NCBI GenBank assembly: GCA_947460175.1
Contig: CANHGW010000024.1
Span: 1-42,315 of the forward strand
Length of the DNA stretch: 42,315 nucleotides
Direction of reading: 5' to 3'
Origin: Bacteroidota bacterium
GTDB taxonomy: Bacteria > Bacteroidota > Bacteroidia > Chitinophagales > Chitinophagaceae
The translations under genes and the position numbers were made by a program. How positions within the stretch are numbered: the stretch's first letter is position 1; every line of letters starts with the position of its first letter. Of the stretch, positions 8,612-18,900 are shown piece after piece. The notes below the pieces were generated by a model. It had not been told where the DNA came from and ran no database searches. It was given only the letters and a program-made list of their open reading frames with translations.

Positions 8612-9886
8612 ATGAAAAAAATAATAATAATTCTAGCACTCGCATCTTTATGTTTCACTCATTCAAAAGCGCAAATTAAAATGGTGGCGAAAAGCACCTA
8701 TAGTTTCAATGGAACTGGATTTGCAATATTAGATACAAGCATTTACTTCAATAATCCTGCTAATCCCAATCCAGTGAATGAAAATTTTACGGATGCCTAC
8801 AATTTTGCCATTTATGATTCATCTCATTATTATTATTACAATCAAACTACACAAACACTCGATTTTATTACAAGAAGTATTGTGACATTCGATGCTGGAT
8901 TTGCACATCAAACACTCACCAAGTCGTATAATTATACAAATAACATAAATGATACACGAGATGATTATTCCAATTTTTATACTGGCAACAATTTAGATTC
9001 TCAATATTTTGAACATACCATCCTTTCACCACTCAGTACCATTTTTTATTCTAAAAATTTTATTCATTATAATGCAGGGAATAATGCAGATACAATTTGG
9101 TATGTTAATTTTCAAAATGGTAATTATTTTAAAACGAACAAGTATTGTTATACGTTTAATGCACAGAATTTAATTGATTCAACCATTGGTTACGAAAGTG
9201 TAGATTCAATCAATTATAGCCCCAAAATAATATCAAAAAACTTCTACAATTTAAATGGTTCTATTGATAGTACTGTAAGTTATTATTGGCTATCTGGAAT
9301 TTGGAATAAGTATGCTAAAAAACAATATAGCTACAATGCGAGTAATATGCGGACTTTATCTGAAACATTAAGTTTCAATTCAGCTACCAATGTATATACA
9401 CCATCTAATAGAATTCAGTATTTGCGTAGCAATGGTACCTTAATGGATTCTACATTCCATCAGTCTTATAATCAAGCCACTCAGAAATATGATACTTTGA
9501 ATAAATATGGATTTATTCATTACAATGGTTTATTGCTTCATCAACATTCATACACATTTAATCAAGTGACTAATGTATGGGAAAATACTCCTCAAGTATC
9601 TATCATCAATTATTATTACAATATGATGCCAAATAGTACAAGTGAGTTGACAAAAGAAACAAGTGATTTAATGCTATATCCAAATCCTTGCGAAACGTAT
9701 TTAACAATCAAAACGCCGATGCTAGGTGCTCAATTTGCGATCTATTCTACAGATGGGAAATTTATGCAATCAGGAACAATCAATCAGGATCAAAAAGTGT
9801 TTGTACAAGCGTTACCTGAAGGGATGTATATATTCAAATCAACCATGAAAGGAAAGACGATGCAAGAGTTGTTTATAAAGCAATAA
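8612..9886 (+). CDS. Secreted protein with type A T9SS sorting domain
   Basis: 424 residues with a signal peptide (about 1-20, ending HSKAQ). The middle is unusually rich in Tyr, Asn, Ser and Thr and has irregular repeats of the form 'Y.YN....' with 'W.KY..K.YSYN', resembling other Bacteroidota secreted proteins made of short beta repeats. I recognise no catalytic domain. The last 75 residues (LMLYPNPCETYLTIKTP, then 'IYSTDGK', 'LPEGMYIFK' and a basic end) form a type A T9SS sorting domain, normally cleaved as the protein is exported. It has its own -7 box (8585-8592) and ends 8 bp from the convergent hscA gene. Confidence 0.85.
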   Translation: MKKIIIILALASLCFTHSKAQIKMVAKSTYSFNGTGFAILDTSIYFNNPANPNPVNENFTDAYNFAIYDSSHYYYYNQTTQTLDFITRSIVTFDAGFAHQTLTKSYNYTNNINDTRDDYSNFYTGNNLDSQYFEHTILSPLSTIFYSKNFIHYNAGNNADTIWYVNFQNGNYFKTNKYCYTFNAQNLIDSTIGYESVDSINYSPKIISKNFYNLNGSIDSTVSYYWLSGIWNKYAKKQYSYNASNMRTLSETLSFNSATNVYTPSNRIQYLRSNGTLMDSTFHQSYNQATQKYDTLNKYGFIHYNGLLLHQHSYTFNQVTNVWENTPQVSIINYYYNMMPNSTSELTKETSDLMLYPNPCETYLTIKTPMLGAQFAIYSTDGKFMQSGTINQDQKVFVQALPEGMYIFKSTMKGKTMQELFIKQ

Positions 9887-9894
9887 ATAGAAAA

Positions 9895-11751
9895 TTAAAT
9901 CGTACTCCCTTTCAAAGCCTCGCCTATAGCCACATCCATCACTCGCTCAGCATAAGGACGCGTTACTTCATTGAGTTTTTCTGTAGCGGTTAAAATTTGG
10001 TCTTTGTCTTTTGCTTCGATTGATTGTTGTAAAGCTACTATCCCCGATTGAGTTGCTGATTTCTCTTCTTCTGTAATATGTTGGGCATGTTTATGCATGA
10101 AGTTTTCGGTGAGTTGAATCATTTGTTCAGCCTCTGTTGATGCTTCAATGATTGAACGTATTTTGATATCTTCTTTGGCATTCACTATCGATGCCATCAA
10201 CATTGATTCAACTTCTGCATCAGTTAAGCCGTATTGAGGTTTTACTTCAATCGATTGGGAAACACCACTGCGTAGTTCATTGGCTTTTACTTGTAGTATG
10301 CCATCTGCATCTATCACAAATTGGATATCCACTTTAGGTAATCCTGCAGGCATCGCCGGAATCCCTGTCAATGCAAATTCTGCTAATCTTCTATTATCTT
10401 TTACCAGATCACGTTCACCCTGATAGATTGCTATATTGATACCACTTTGTCCGTCGCGTTGGGTGGTATATTGTCGTCCTGCTTTGCTCGGAATTTTTGA
10501 ATTTCGAGGTAATAATACATCCATGAGACCGCCCATGGTTTCTATACCAAGGCTTAGCGGTGTAATATCGAGTAGGAGAGTATCCTTGTTATTTCCAGCC
10601 AATATATCAGCTTGAACCGCAGCACCTAACGCAACTACTTCATCGGGATTTACATTGTCATAAACTGGCTTGCCAAAGAATTCACTGACACGTTGTTTTA
10701 CATAAGGTACACGCGTTGAACCACCTACCATGACTATTACATCAATTTCTGCTTTACTAATTTCAGAATCTTTCAAGGCATTTGCACAACTATCAATGGT
10801 TTTATCAACCAAGGGTTTAATGAGTGATTCAAATTCGTTTTTGGTAATGGTTAATTCAGTATCATCAATTTGAAATGTGAATTGATCCTGTGTGCTCAAT
10901 TGTTTTTTAGCTTCCTCTGCCTTCAATCGTAGCGTTTGTGCCATTGATTTATGAATGGATAATTCTTCATGCGTCAATCCTATTTTTTCTGCAAAATAAG
11001 TGGCTAACACACGGTCAAAATCATCTCCACCCAAATAGGTATCGCCATTGGTACTCAATACATCAAATATGCCATCCGTAATTCGAAGAATAGAAACATC
11101 AAAAGTACCACCTCCTAAATCGTAGACCGCTATGAGTGATGACTCATCGTTTCGGGTACCAAAACCATAAGCCAAACTTGCAGCAGTAGGTTCATTGATA
11201 ATGCGCAACACTTCCAGTCCAGCTAGCTTGCCAGCATCACGAGTTGCTTGTCGTTGGGCATCATTGAAGTAAGCAGGTACTGTAATCACGCATTTTGAAA
11301 TATTCATTTTCAATACATGTTCTGCTCGGTGTTTGAGCTCTTTCAGTATGAGAGACGATAATTCTATCGGACTATAAAATTTTTGTCCTACTTGTATTTT
11401 TACTAATCGATCTGTATCATCGTCTATTACATTATAAGATAATGAATGTCCTTTTGATTTTACATCATTGTAAGATTTGCCCATTAATCGTTTTACGCTG
11501 TAAATCGTATTGGAAGGATCTGATTCCAAGTAGTTTCTTGCTTCATTTCCTACAGTTATTTGTTCATTGTCTCCAAAATGGATTATGGATGGCACAAGCA
11601 CTGTATTATCAATATCTTTTAAGGCGATAGGTTGTTTTGTATCAGGATGTATAATTGCTACTAAACTATTGGTAGTACCCAAATCGATCCCAACAATGAT
11701 TTCTTCTTTTTGCAACGTTCCGGTCGCGATATTGATTGCTATTTTAGCCAT
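9895..11751 (-). CDS. hscA: Hsp70-type Fe-S cluster chaperone HscA
   Basis: 618 residues, an Hsp70. The nucleotide-binding domain (about 18-380) has [12 protein letters not shown] (18-29), '[11 protein letters not shown]'-like [44 protein letters not shown] and [10 protein letters not shown]. The substrate domain follows from [14 protein letters not shown]. The 17-residue extension before the first strand, the lack of a DnaK-type Gly-rich C-terminal tail ending in EEVD-like acids, and the length of about 620 fit HscA, which helps transfer Fe-S clusters from IscU. A short DnaK paralogue is the alternative. No hscB, iscU or fdx is nearby. A -7 box lies only 5 bp upstream of the ATG. Confidence 0.88.
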   Translation of the reverse strand: MAKIAINIATGTLQKEEIIVGIDLGTTNSLVAIIHPDTKQPIALKDIDNTVLVPSIIHFGDNEQITVGNEARNYLESDPSNTIYSVKRLMGKSYNDVKSKGHSLSYNVIDDDTDRLVKIQVGQKFYSPIELSSLILKELKHRAEHVLKMNISKCVITVPAYFNDAQRQATRDAGKLAGLEVLRIINEPTAASLAYGFGTRNDESSLIAVYDLGGGTFDVSILRITDGIFDVLSTNGDTYLGGDDFDRVLATYFAEKIGLTHEELSIHKSMAQTLRLKAEEAKKQLSTQDQFTFQIDDTELTITKNEFESLIKPLVDKTIDSCANALKDSEISKAEIDVIVMVGGSTRVPYVKQRVSEFFGKPVYDNVNPDEVVALGAAVQADILAGNNKDTLLLDITPLSLGIETMGGLMDVLLPRNSKIPSKAGRQYTTQRDGQSGINIAIYQGERDLVKDNRRLAEFALTGIPAMPAGLPKVDIQFVIDADGILQVKANELRSGVSQSIEVKPQYGLTDAEVESMLMASIVNAKEDIKIRSIIEASTEAEQMIQLTENFMHKHAQHITEEEKSATQSGIVALQQSIEAKDKDQILTATEKLNEVTRPYAERVMDVAIGEALKGSTI

Positions 11752-11755
11752 GGTG

Positions 11756-11763
11756 CAAATGTA
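11756..11763 (-). promoter_or_regulatory. -7 box TACATTTG just before hscA
   Basis: On the minus strand this reads TACATTTG, an exact TAnnTTTG match, ending 5 bases before the hscA ATG (11751-11749). If used, the transcript would start at or within a few bases of the start codon, giving an almost leaderless mRNA. No -33 match is obvious. Confidence 0.45.
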
Positions 11764-11834
11764 GTAAATAGTAGAAAGTACATAAAATAAAGTAAACAGT
11801 AAAAATGTGATATGCTATTGGTATCAGCTATATC

Positions 11835-11853
11835 ATTCGATCTTTGATCGAAT
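11835..11853. terminator. Hairpin downstream of ricT
   Basis: ATTCGATC (11835-11842), loop TTT, GATCGAAT (11846-11853): a perfect 8-bp stem with a 3-base loop. It lies 50 bp past the ricT stop on the minus strand and upstream of hscA. There is no T-tract on the minus-strand side, so it may protect a 3' end or serve as a binding site rather than an intrinsic terminator. Confidence 0.45.
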
Positions 11854-11902
11854 CCCTCAATTTTCCAGAATTAAAAAAATAAACAATGAATCAACTAAAA
11901 AG

Positions 11903-13423
11903 CTAGGACGCTTCTCCATCCGTTTTAGGTTTATTCTCTTGTGGTTTTGGCTTATTGTTGTTCCCTTGTGGTCTTGGTTTATTTCCTTGAGGTTTTTGAC
12001 CTTGTTGGGGTTTAGTACCTGGTTGAACTGGATTTGTACCTTGACCTTGTTGTGGTTTGTTCCCTTGTGGTTTTTGACCTTGTCCTTGCTGAGGTTTGTT
12101 CCCTTGCTGAGCAGGTTTTTGACCTTGTTGCTGTGGTTTATTCCCTTGTGGCTTTTGTCCTTGTCCTTGTTGTTGTGGTTTATTCCCTTGTGGTTTTTGA
12201 CCTTGTTGTTGAGGTTTATTCCCTTTTTGTTGTGGATTTGGATTTGCTTGGTTAGATGGTTTTTCGCCTTCTACAGGTCTTGCTTGATTTGACTTAGATT
12301 TTTGCTTTTTCTTTTTACTTGCACGTTCAAGACCTTTCAAACTAAACTGTCCAACCACATCTACGAAATCAGTTTTCTCAGAAACAGCTTGTTTTTTTGT
12401 AACTTCTACTGCTTGTAATTCTTCAGGAAAAACACCTTTTTTATTCAACTCTACGATTTCATTCACACGTTCAATAGTCAAGGGGTAGAGGGTATTACTT
12501 TTTTCGAAACTAAACCACATGAGGTTTTTAAATATGTCACGCTTTTGCAGGTAGGCAACACCTTGTGTCGTTTTTATTTTTTCTGCATTATCTGGAAATA
12601 CTCGTAGAGCATCCATATAGGTATCCAATTCGTAATTGAGACAACATTTCAATCGACCACATTGTCCAGAAAGTTTTGTTTGATTGATACTTAAATTTTG
12701 ATAACGAGCTGCGGTTGTGCTCACCGATTTGAAATCATTGAGCCAAGTACTACAACATAATTCGCGTCCACAGCTACCGATTCCTCCTACTTTGGCTGCT
12801 TCCTGACGAATTCCAATTTGGCGCATTTCAATTTTCACTTTAAAATCCGCCGCAAATTGTTTGATTAACTCACGAAAATCGACTCGATCTTCGGCCGTAT
12901 AAAAGAATGTTGCTTTTTTGCCATCGGCTTGTATTTCAACTTCGGCGATTTTCATATCTAGATTCAGATTACGAGCGATCACTCTCGCTTTTATCATGAA
13001 ATCTTTTTCATTCTTTTTGGATTCCTCCATTTTGGCAATCTCAACATCAGTGCTTATATGCAAGACTCGTTTAATCTCGTCGCTTTTTTCGCTTACGCCT
13101 TTTTTCTTCATCTGCAATTTCACCAATTCGCCTGTCACAGAGACTACACCCAAATCCCAACCTCCAGCAGAAGATTCAAGGGTTACAAAGTCACCTTTTT
13201 CATATAAAAGAGGATTAGATGCTTTAAAGTAGTCTTTTCTACTACCATGGTTGAAGCTAACTTCAATAAAAGGAAAAGGTTTTGAAAAATCGGCGACTGG
13301 GATTAGACTAAGCCAATCATGTACATTTAATCGATTACATCCTCCACTTTTACACGATCCATGATCTTTGCATCCAGTAGGCAAAGCTCCGTTCTTACTA
13401 GTTCCACAACTTCCACATGCCAT
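11903..13423 (-). CDS. ricT: RicT/YaaT-type PSP1-domain protein with Gln/Pro-rich disordered tail
   Basis: 506 residues. A Cys-rich N-terminus (C3, C6, C18, C24, C29) is followed by the PSP1 domain (about 50-270) with two family motifs, CGRELCC (218-224) and CGRLKCC (255-261). In Bacillus, RicT (YaaT) works with RicA and RicF in an Fe-S-containing complex linked to mRNA maturation by RNase Y. The holB neighbour upstream is the same partner as in Firmicutes, which supports the family call. From about residue 392 the protein becomes a low-complexity tail built of QGNKPQQQGQKP-type units to the end. That tail is not part of the conserved family and is probably disordered. There is a 92-bp gap to holB. 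Confidence 0.88.
   Translation of the reverse strand: MACGSCGTSKNGALPTGCKDHGSCKSGGCNRLNVHDWLSLIPVADFSKPFPFIEVSFNHGSRKDYFKASNPLLYEKGDFVTLESSAGGWDLGVVSVTGELVKLQMKKKGVSEKSDEIKRVLHISTDVEIAKMEESKKNEKDFMIKARVIARNLNLDMKIAEVEIQADGKKATFFYTAEDRVDFRELIKQFAADFKVKIEMRQIGIRQEAAKVGGIGSCGRELCCSTWLNDFKSVSTTAARYQNLSINQTKLSGQCGRLKCCLNYELDTYMDALRVFPDNAEKIKTTQGVAYLQKRDIFKNLMWFSFEKSNTLYPLTIERVNEIVELNKKGVFPEELQAVEVTKKQAVSEKTDFVDVVGQFSLKGLERASKKKKQKSKSNQARPVEGEKPSNQANPNPQQKGNKPQQQGQKPQGNKPQQQGQGQKPQGNKPQQQGQKPAQQGNKPQQGQGQKPQGNKPQQGQGTNPVQPGTKPQQGQKPQGNKPRPQGNNNKPKPQENKPKTDGEAS
11960..12240 (-). repeat. Codon-level tandem repeats encoding the RicT tail
   Basis: Short direct repeats of the type CCTTGTGGTTTTTGACCTTG, reading (minus strand) QGQKPQGNKPQQ, with units of about 24-45 bp that expand and contract (QQGQKP, GQGQKP, QQGNKP). 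Such arrays are prone to slippage, so copy number probably varies between strains. They also create false open frames on the plus strand at 11807-12292. Confidence 0.8.
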
Positions 13424-13515
13424 ATAATTAATTCTCGTTGTTTTGTTTTAAAAAATCCTTCTGAACCTAGATTCATGAGGGACAATATACGCTCATATTC
13501 AATTTTCCTATTCGA

Positions 13516-14640
13516 TTAAGCCATGGCTTTTTTTCGTAATATGATTTGTTGAATGCGTAAAGATAAGGCATGAAATAGAATTTTGGTATTTGCATTGCGT
13601 TCTATTTGAAATAGGGCATCATTGATCAAATGACTCATTTCTTCAATCATATACTCTGATAAGCCCTTTGAGATCAGATTTTCAATTATTTTTAATTCAT
13701 TCTCGAGCAATGACATGTTGGTGCGGCCTACGACTCTATAGCGTACAGTATGTTCGAGCAATTGTATGAAATAGAGTAAAAAATTCTTTTGAGTTTCTTT
13801 GCTACCTTCGGTGATTTCTTCATGCCATTGCATTAGTTCAAGTCCTTTATTTTGATAAATAGCATTGAGCCAATTTCGAGTGAGATTAAAAAAATCGTCG
13901 TTGTTGTGATTGATTAAATACAAGGCTTTATGAAAATTGCCATCTGAGAGTCGAGCTATTTGCATAGCTTTTTGTTCAGGTACTTGACGTTCGACCAAGG
14001 CATTTTTTATTTCTTCATCCTGTAATCGTTTCAGCGGAAATAATTGTGCTCGAGATTGGATTGTAGGTAATACTTCCTCAAGATTTTCAGCAACGAAGAG
14101 TAATATTGTTTTAGCTGTTGGCTCTTCGATAAATTTTAATAAAATATTCCCTTCTTTACCCATGTACTCAGGGTACCACATTATAAAAACCTTGAATTCA
14201 CTTTCGTAAGAGCGTAGATACAATTTGCGTAATATATCTCTACATTCATCTGCTGTAATATTGCCTTGCTTGGCTGCATCAAGGGATTGTATCCAATCGG
14301 TATCACTTGCGTAGGGATTGTCAATGATGAAATTTTTAAAATCAACAAAATACTCATTACACAATGGTTTACGATCGTCTGTTTTGCAAAATGGGAACGA
14401 AAAGTGTAAATCGGGGTGTTGCAGTTTATTAATTTTGACACAATTAGAACAGGAGTTGCAAGAATCACTATCAGTTTTTTCTTTGCACATAATATATTGT
14501 GCCATTGCAATAGCCAAGGGTAATCCACCACTTCCTTCTGCACCTAAAAGCATTATGGCATGGGGAATATGATTTTGCTGTACTAATTGTATTATTTTCT
14601 TCTTAAGCTCGTATTGTCCTACTACATCTTTAAATTGCAT
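13516..14640 (-). CDS. holB: DNA polymerase III subunit delta' (clamp loader)
   Basis: 374 residues, AAA+ clamp-loader fold. The N-terminus MQFKDVVGQ...K..I and 'HAIMLLGAEGSGG' mark the P-loop region, but the P-loop lysine is absent (GAEGSGGLPLA), as expected for a delta' subunit that does not hydrolyse ATP. A zinc module follows with four Cys (CKEKTDSDSCNSCSNC, about 52-67), then 'HPDLHFSFP', 'KVFIMWYPEYMGKEGNILLKF'-like sensor sequences with 'LLKFIEEP' and 'IQSRAQLF'. The C-terminal helical collar domain is normal. delta' works with delta and tau/gamma to load the beta clamp. It lies 8 bp after the SPFH gene and 92 bp before ricT on the same strand, probably one operon. Confidence 0.93.
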   Translation of the reverse strand: MQFKDVVGQYELKKKIIQLVQQNHIPHAIMLLGAEGSGGLPLAIAMAQYIMCKEKTDSDSCNSCSNCVKINKLQHPDLHFSFPFCKTDDRKPLCNEYFVDFKNFIIDNPYASDTDWIQSLDAAKQGNITADECRDILRKLYLRSYESEFKVFIMWYPEYMGKEGNILLKFIEEPTAKTILLFVAENLEEVLPTIQSRAQLFPLKRLQDEEIKNALVERQVPEQKAMQIARLSDGNFHKALYLINHNNDDFFNLTRNWLNAIYQNKGLELMQWHEEITEGSKETQKNFLLYFIQLLEHTVRYRVVGRTNMSLLENELKIIENLISKGLSEYMIEEMSHLINDALFQIERNANTKILFHALSLRIQQIILRKKAMA

Positions 14641-14648
14641 ACAAAAAA

Positions 14649-15575
14649 TTACTTATTCTTTACATCAGTCACACTCATCAATTCGTGCATAGTACGTTGC
14701 ATATTATTGACAGAACCATCGAGGAAAATAGTATTGCCTTTGCCTTCTTCTGCAAAATGTTTTAACGATTCTGTCCACATAGAAAATAAAATAAAGGAGG
14801 CATCGAGCTTAGCATCTTCCATTTCTTTGGCAGCTACAGCCATACCCTTAGCTACTTCCTCACGGAAAAGCGCCACGCCTTGTCCACGCAATTGGGCTGC
14901 TTGTTTTTCAGCTTCAGCCGAAATTTTGATGGCATTTCCTTCAGCTTCAGCAGCTTTGGTTTTGGTAATCAATAAAGCCTGACCTTCGTTTTCGGCAGCA
15001 GCCTTTAGGTTATTACTACTTACCACACGTGCCATTGATTTTAATATTTCTTCATCAAAGGAAATATCATTGATTTGTAAATCAATCAAATGATAACCCC
15101 AACTTTCCAATTGAAGGTCAATTTGATCTTTTACATGAAGAATGATTTCTCCACGAAGTCCTAATATTTCTGATTGACGCTTGGTAGCTACAAAGGCACG
15201 AATAGACCCTTCGATGGTTCGTATCAAGGCTTGCATAAGACTTTTGTCGTCGACAAATTTAAAGGCTACATTTTTAATCGATTCTTCTTCATGATTTAAT
15301 ACTGCATAGAGCAACATTGATTTGAAATGTACGTTGGCTTGATCGAGGGTGATTGCCTGAAACTGCAATTCGACTGATCGGTTTTGAATCGAAATGTTTC
15401 GAAATATTTTTTCAAGAAATGGAATTTTGAAACGTAAACCTGGCGAAGCAATTCGTCTATACTTGCCAAACATGGTAACAACTGAGATAGAACCTTGTTG
15501 AACGGTGAAAATTCCAGAAAATACAAATGCGATTGCGATGAGGAGGAAAATGAGTCCTGCTGATAATTCGGGCAT
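14649..15575 (-). CDS. SPFH/band 7 (stomatin-prohibitin) membrane protein
   Basis: 308 residues. One N-terminal membrane helix (about 5-25, LSAGLIFLLIAIAFVFSGIF) is followed by an SPFH domain (about 27-200), with 'SVVTMFGKYRRIASPGLRFKIPF', 'RSVELQFQAITLDQANVHF' and 'LESWGYHLIDLQINDI' features. A coiled-coil tail (about 205-265) is rich in Ala and Glu. Such proteins form large membrane rings thought to organise microdomains or hold proteases; no NfeD partner lies next to it here. The start fits a normal N-terminal helix, and the gene is divergent from the giant repeat gene with a 391-bp gap. It leads into holB with 8 bp between them. Confidence 0.92.
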   Translation of the reverse strand: MPELSAGLIFLLIAIAFVFSGIFTVQQGSISVVTMFGKYRRIASPGLRFKIPFLEKIFRNISIQNRSVELQFQAITLDQANVHFKSMLLYAVLNHEEESIKNVAFKFVDDKSLMQALIRTIEGSIRAFVATKRQSEILGLRGEIILHVKDQIDLQLESWGYHLIDLQINDISFDEEILKSMARVVSSNNLKAAAENEGQALLITKTKAAEAEGNAIKISAEAEKQAAQLRGQGVALFREEVAKGMAVAAKEMEDAKLDASFILFSMWTESLKHFAEEGKGNTIFLDGSVNNMQRTMHELMSVTDVKNK

Positions 15576-15838
15576 GATATATTGGTTTTAGAATGTAAAT
15601 GTAAAGAATTCTATCATACGATAAAAAACAATTGTATGAGTGGTGAATAGGATATAAAGACGGGTATTTTTCATTTTTCAATCAAATCAATTTAGGTCGT
15701 ATACAAATTGCGTTAAAATAATATTTATTAAGATTGATTTAGTGACTTGTAAAATGGAGGGCGTTATAAGTTTTAAATTTGCCTATTCTAAAAAAACTGC
15801 AAAGGTAAAATCTTAAATATCCTTTTTAAATTGATTTT

Positions 15839-15866
15839 TATCATGTATTGACATGATATATATCAT
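15839..15866. promoter_or_regulatory. Overlapping palindromes, putative activator site
   Basis: TATCATGT-ATTG-ACATGATA (15839-15858) is an 8-bp inverted repeat with a 4-base centre. It overlaps ATGATATATATCAT (15853-15866), a perfect 14-bp palindrome of the CRP/FNR spacing type (ATGAT-N4-ATCAT). The centre of the second lies about 40 bp before the start of transcription implied by the -7 box at 15889, the usual place for an activator next to RNA polymerase. The regulator is unknown. Confidence 0.5.
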
Positions 15867-15888
15867 ATTTTATTCTTAATTCTTGCAA

Positions 15889-15896
15889 TACTTTTG
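15889..15896 (+). promoter_or_regulatory. -7 box TACTTTTG of the giant surface-protein operon
   Basis: An exact TAnnTTTG match 70 bp upstream of the ATG at 15967. The -33 region (about 15865-15870, ATATTT) lacks a good TTTG, which fits a promoter that depends on an activator bound at the palindromes just upstream. The predicted leader is about 65 nt. Confidence 0.6.
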
Positions 15897-15966
15897 TGAA
15901 GAGTTGTAGGGAGATATAGTTGCAATTTATTTTCCAAACTATGAATTAACCTTAAAAATCATTAGT

Positions 15967-18900
15967 ATGAAATCGATCGTAAGTTTTGTTGTTTTTCTAT
16001 TCGCATTTTCGTTTAGTCATGCTGCAACTTGGACAGGAGTTGCAGGTACTAATTGGAATAATCCTGGAAATTGGAATCCAATGGGGGTGCCGGGTGCGGG
16101 CACAGCAGTTTACATTGGTGTGGCTCCCAATTACCCACAATTACAAAGTAATGTAAGTGTGGGAGTTATAGAAATTGACCCAGGTGTGCCCATTGATTTT
16201 AATGGATATTCGATGACTGTTACAAGTGGAGTGGGTGGTTATACCGATTTCGAAGGTGCTATATTTAATAATTCAAATGCATTGACTGATATTGTATTAA
16301 ATATTAATACTGGTACTGGAGGTTGGTATACCCAATTTAGAGGTTGCACAGTAAATGATCTTATTACCTTTAATGTGTCAGGCGATAATTCTTATTATGA
16401 AGGAGGTGCTGCTAATCAGTTCAATGGAAGTGTTAGCTATAATGTTAGTGGACCGCTCGCTATGTATTTGTCTTACAGTGCTGCCTCTGCTTACGCGAGT
16501 AACTTTAGTTATAATAGAACCGTAGCAGGTTCTACATATCTTTTTTCAAATGCGGCCAATATAGGGGGTAATTTTTCATTTCAAAACAATGTAGGAGGTC
16601 CTACTATTTTTGGTCACGCTTCGATTACCACTCCAATCGGAGGTACTTGTAATATTGTAGCAAGTTATCCTACCAATAATACATTTGCACTTCGTCGTTT
16701 TAAAAATCAAGTAACTGGGGGCTCCATCAATGTGGTAGGTTCTACAGGTGTAGAAATAGTAAATGATACATTGAAATTGACTTTGTTTAGTGTTCAACAA
16801 TATAAAACGGGTGCATATGCTTATTTCAATAACAATAAAATAGATGCGAATGTTACCATTTCTCCAGATGCTAGCTATACGGGTGGTTATTACACGGAAT
16901 ACAATAATAATGTAATAAATGGTAATACGACTATCAATGTAAATGGATCGAATGCATATTATGAATCTAATATTGGATCTACTTTAAACGTATTTAATGG
17001 AACTACTACTTATAATATTAATAGTGGTGCATCTCTCTACTTGAGCCATTCGAATAGTACAACTTATAATGGTCCACTCACAATTAATAGAAATGTAGCA
17101 GGATATACAAGGGTTTTCGCTTCGGGTGCCAATGTTAGCGGCAATTTTTCTTATACCAATTTAACTTCAGGTGATAATGATATAGGTACAACTTCGTTTT
17201 CAACTTTAATCGGTGGTACATTAAATTTAAATTTAAATTTATCGCCCGTTGCACAAATAAATATGTTTAAGATTACTAACCAAACAGCTGGAGGTAAAAT
17301 TAATATTTATAATTCACAAGGATTTAATTTATCAAACGATACCTTGAAAGTAGATTCATTGAATGTTATTGGTTATAGAGGAAGTGCCTACAGCTATTTT
17401 ACTAACAATAAGTTAGATGGGCATCTTACCTTATCAGATAGCGCAACCTATGGAGGCGGGTATTATACACTTGTAAGAAATAATACAATTAATGGTACGA
17501 CTAATTATAAAATATATGGAAGCAACTCGTTTTACGATGCAGATGTTGCAGACGCTTCAAATTATTACAATGGGAATACAATTATAAATGCGTTAAGTGG
17601 AGCGAATGTTTATATAAGTCATGGTGATACTTCACATTTCAATGGTAACTTGAACTTTAATAGGTCGAGTCCTGGTTATACAAGAGCATTTAATGCGGGT
17701 GCAACTATTACGGGTAATCTTGTTTTTAATCACACATCATCAGGTACAACAGAAATAGGAAATTTGAATTCAGCTTCAACCATTAATGGCACATTGAATA
17801 TGAATTTAAACTTTTCATCTATTTCATCCATGTTTTTACATAGAATAGTCAATTTGACTTCAGGAGGGAAAGTAAATCTTAAAAACACGATAGGCTTTGA
17901 TATACAGAGTGATACTTTACGTGTAGATTCATTGAATGTAATTGGTTATAGAGGAAATGGATATGCTTATTTTTATAACAACAAATTAATAGGCAATCTT
18001 ACATTGTCAGATAGTGCTTCCTATACAGGTGGTTATTATACGCTCGTCAGGAATAATACAATTAACGGTACGACTAACTATAAAATATTTGGAAGTAATT
18101 CTTTCTATGATGCAGATGTTGCGGCGAGTTCTAATATATACAATGGTAGTACGTTTGTCAATTCTATGAGTAGTGCCTCGGTTTATTTAAGCCATGGTGA
18201 TACATCTTATTTTAATGGGAACCTAACCTTTAATCGATCAGGGAATGGTTATACAAGAGCATTTAATGCGGGGGTATCTATTGCAGGGAATCTTTTTTTT
18301 AATCATACAGCTTCTGGTACTACAGAGATTGGCAATTTAAATTCAACGTCTCTTATCAATGGTACAATAAATATGAATTTAAATTTCACTTCACTTTCTG
18401 CTTTAATGTTACATAGAGTTAAAAATTTAACAGCAGGAGGAAAAGTGAAAATTAATAATTCACTTGGTTTTAATGTTCAAAGTGATAGTTTGCGAGTTGA
18501 TTCGTTAAATATAATTTCATACAGAGGAAATGCATTTGCTTATTTAATGAATAATGAATTATATGGTCATTTGACATTAGCAGATAGTACAAGTTATACA
18601 AATGGCTATAGCACATCGCTTGAAGGAAATACTGTTCATGGAAATACCATGTATAGAATTTTTGGTAGTAATGCATTTTTTGAATCAAATAGTGGTTCTA
18701 ATATAAATCGTTATTTTGGCAATGTAACGATGGATATACCTGGTGTTGCAAGTGTGTATTTCAATAATTTAAGTAAATCTGAATTAAATGGTAATCTTAC
18801 TGTCAACAGAACGGGTGCTGGATATACAAGGCTTTTTCCTTCAGGGGCAAATATTACGGGAAATTTTTCTTATACCAAAAATAATGCAGGTGGTTCTGAA

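Larger units (their letters stand above)
15576..15966. other. 391-bp divergent regulatory region
   Basis: Between the SPFH gene (minus) and the giant repeat gene (plus). It holds no ORF worth calling. The right half contains an inverted repeat (15839-15858), a 14-bp palindrome (15853-15866) and a -7 box (15889-15896). The left half is AT-rich with no obvious signal. Confidence 0.7.

Noticed and set aside
11807..12292. 161-codon plus-strand frame rich in Leu, Trp and Phe, and the nested frame at 12034
   Set aside because: It is the reverse reading of the RicT Gln/Pro repeat tail; the regular codon repeats keep the other strand free of stops.
13516..14640. Missing P-loop lysine in holB as a sign of a broken gene
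   Set aside because: delta' subunits do not need ATP binding, and the rest of the protein, including the zinc module, is intact.
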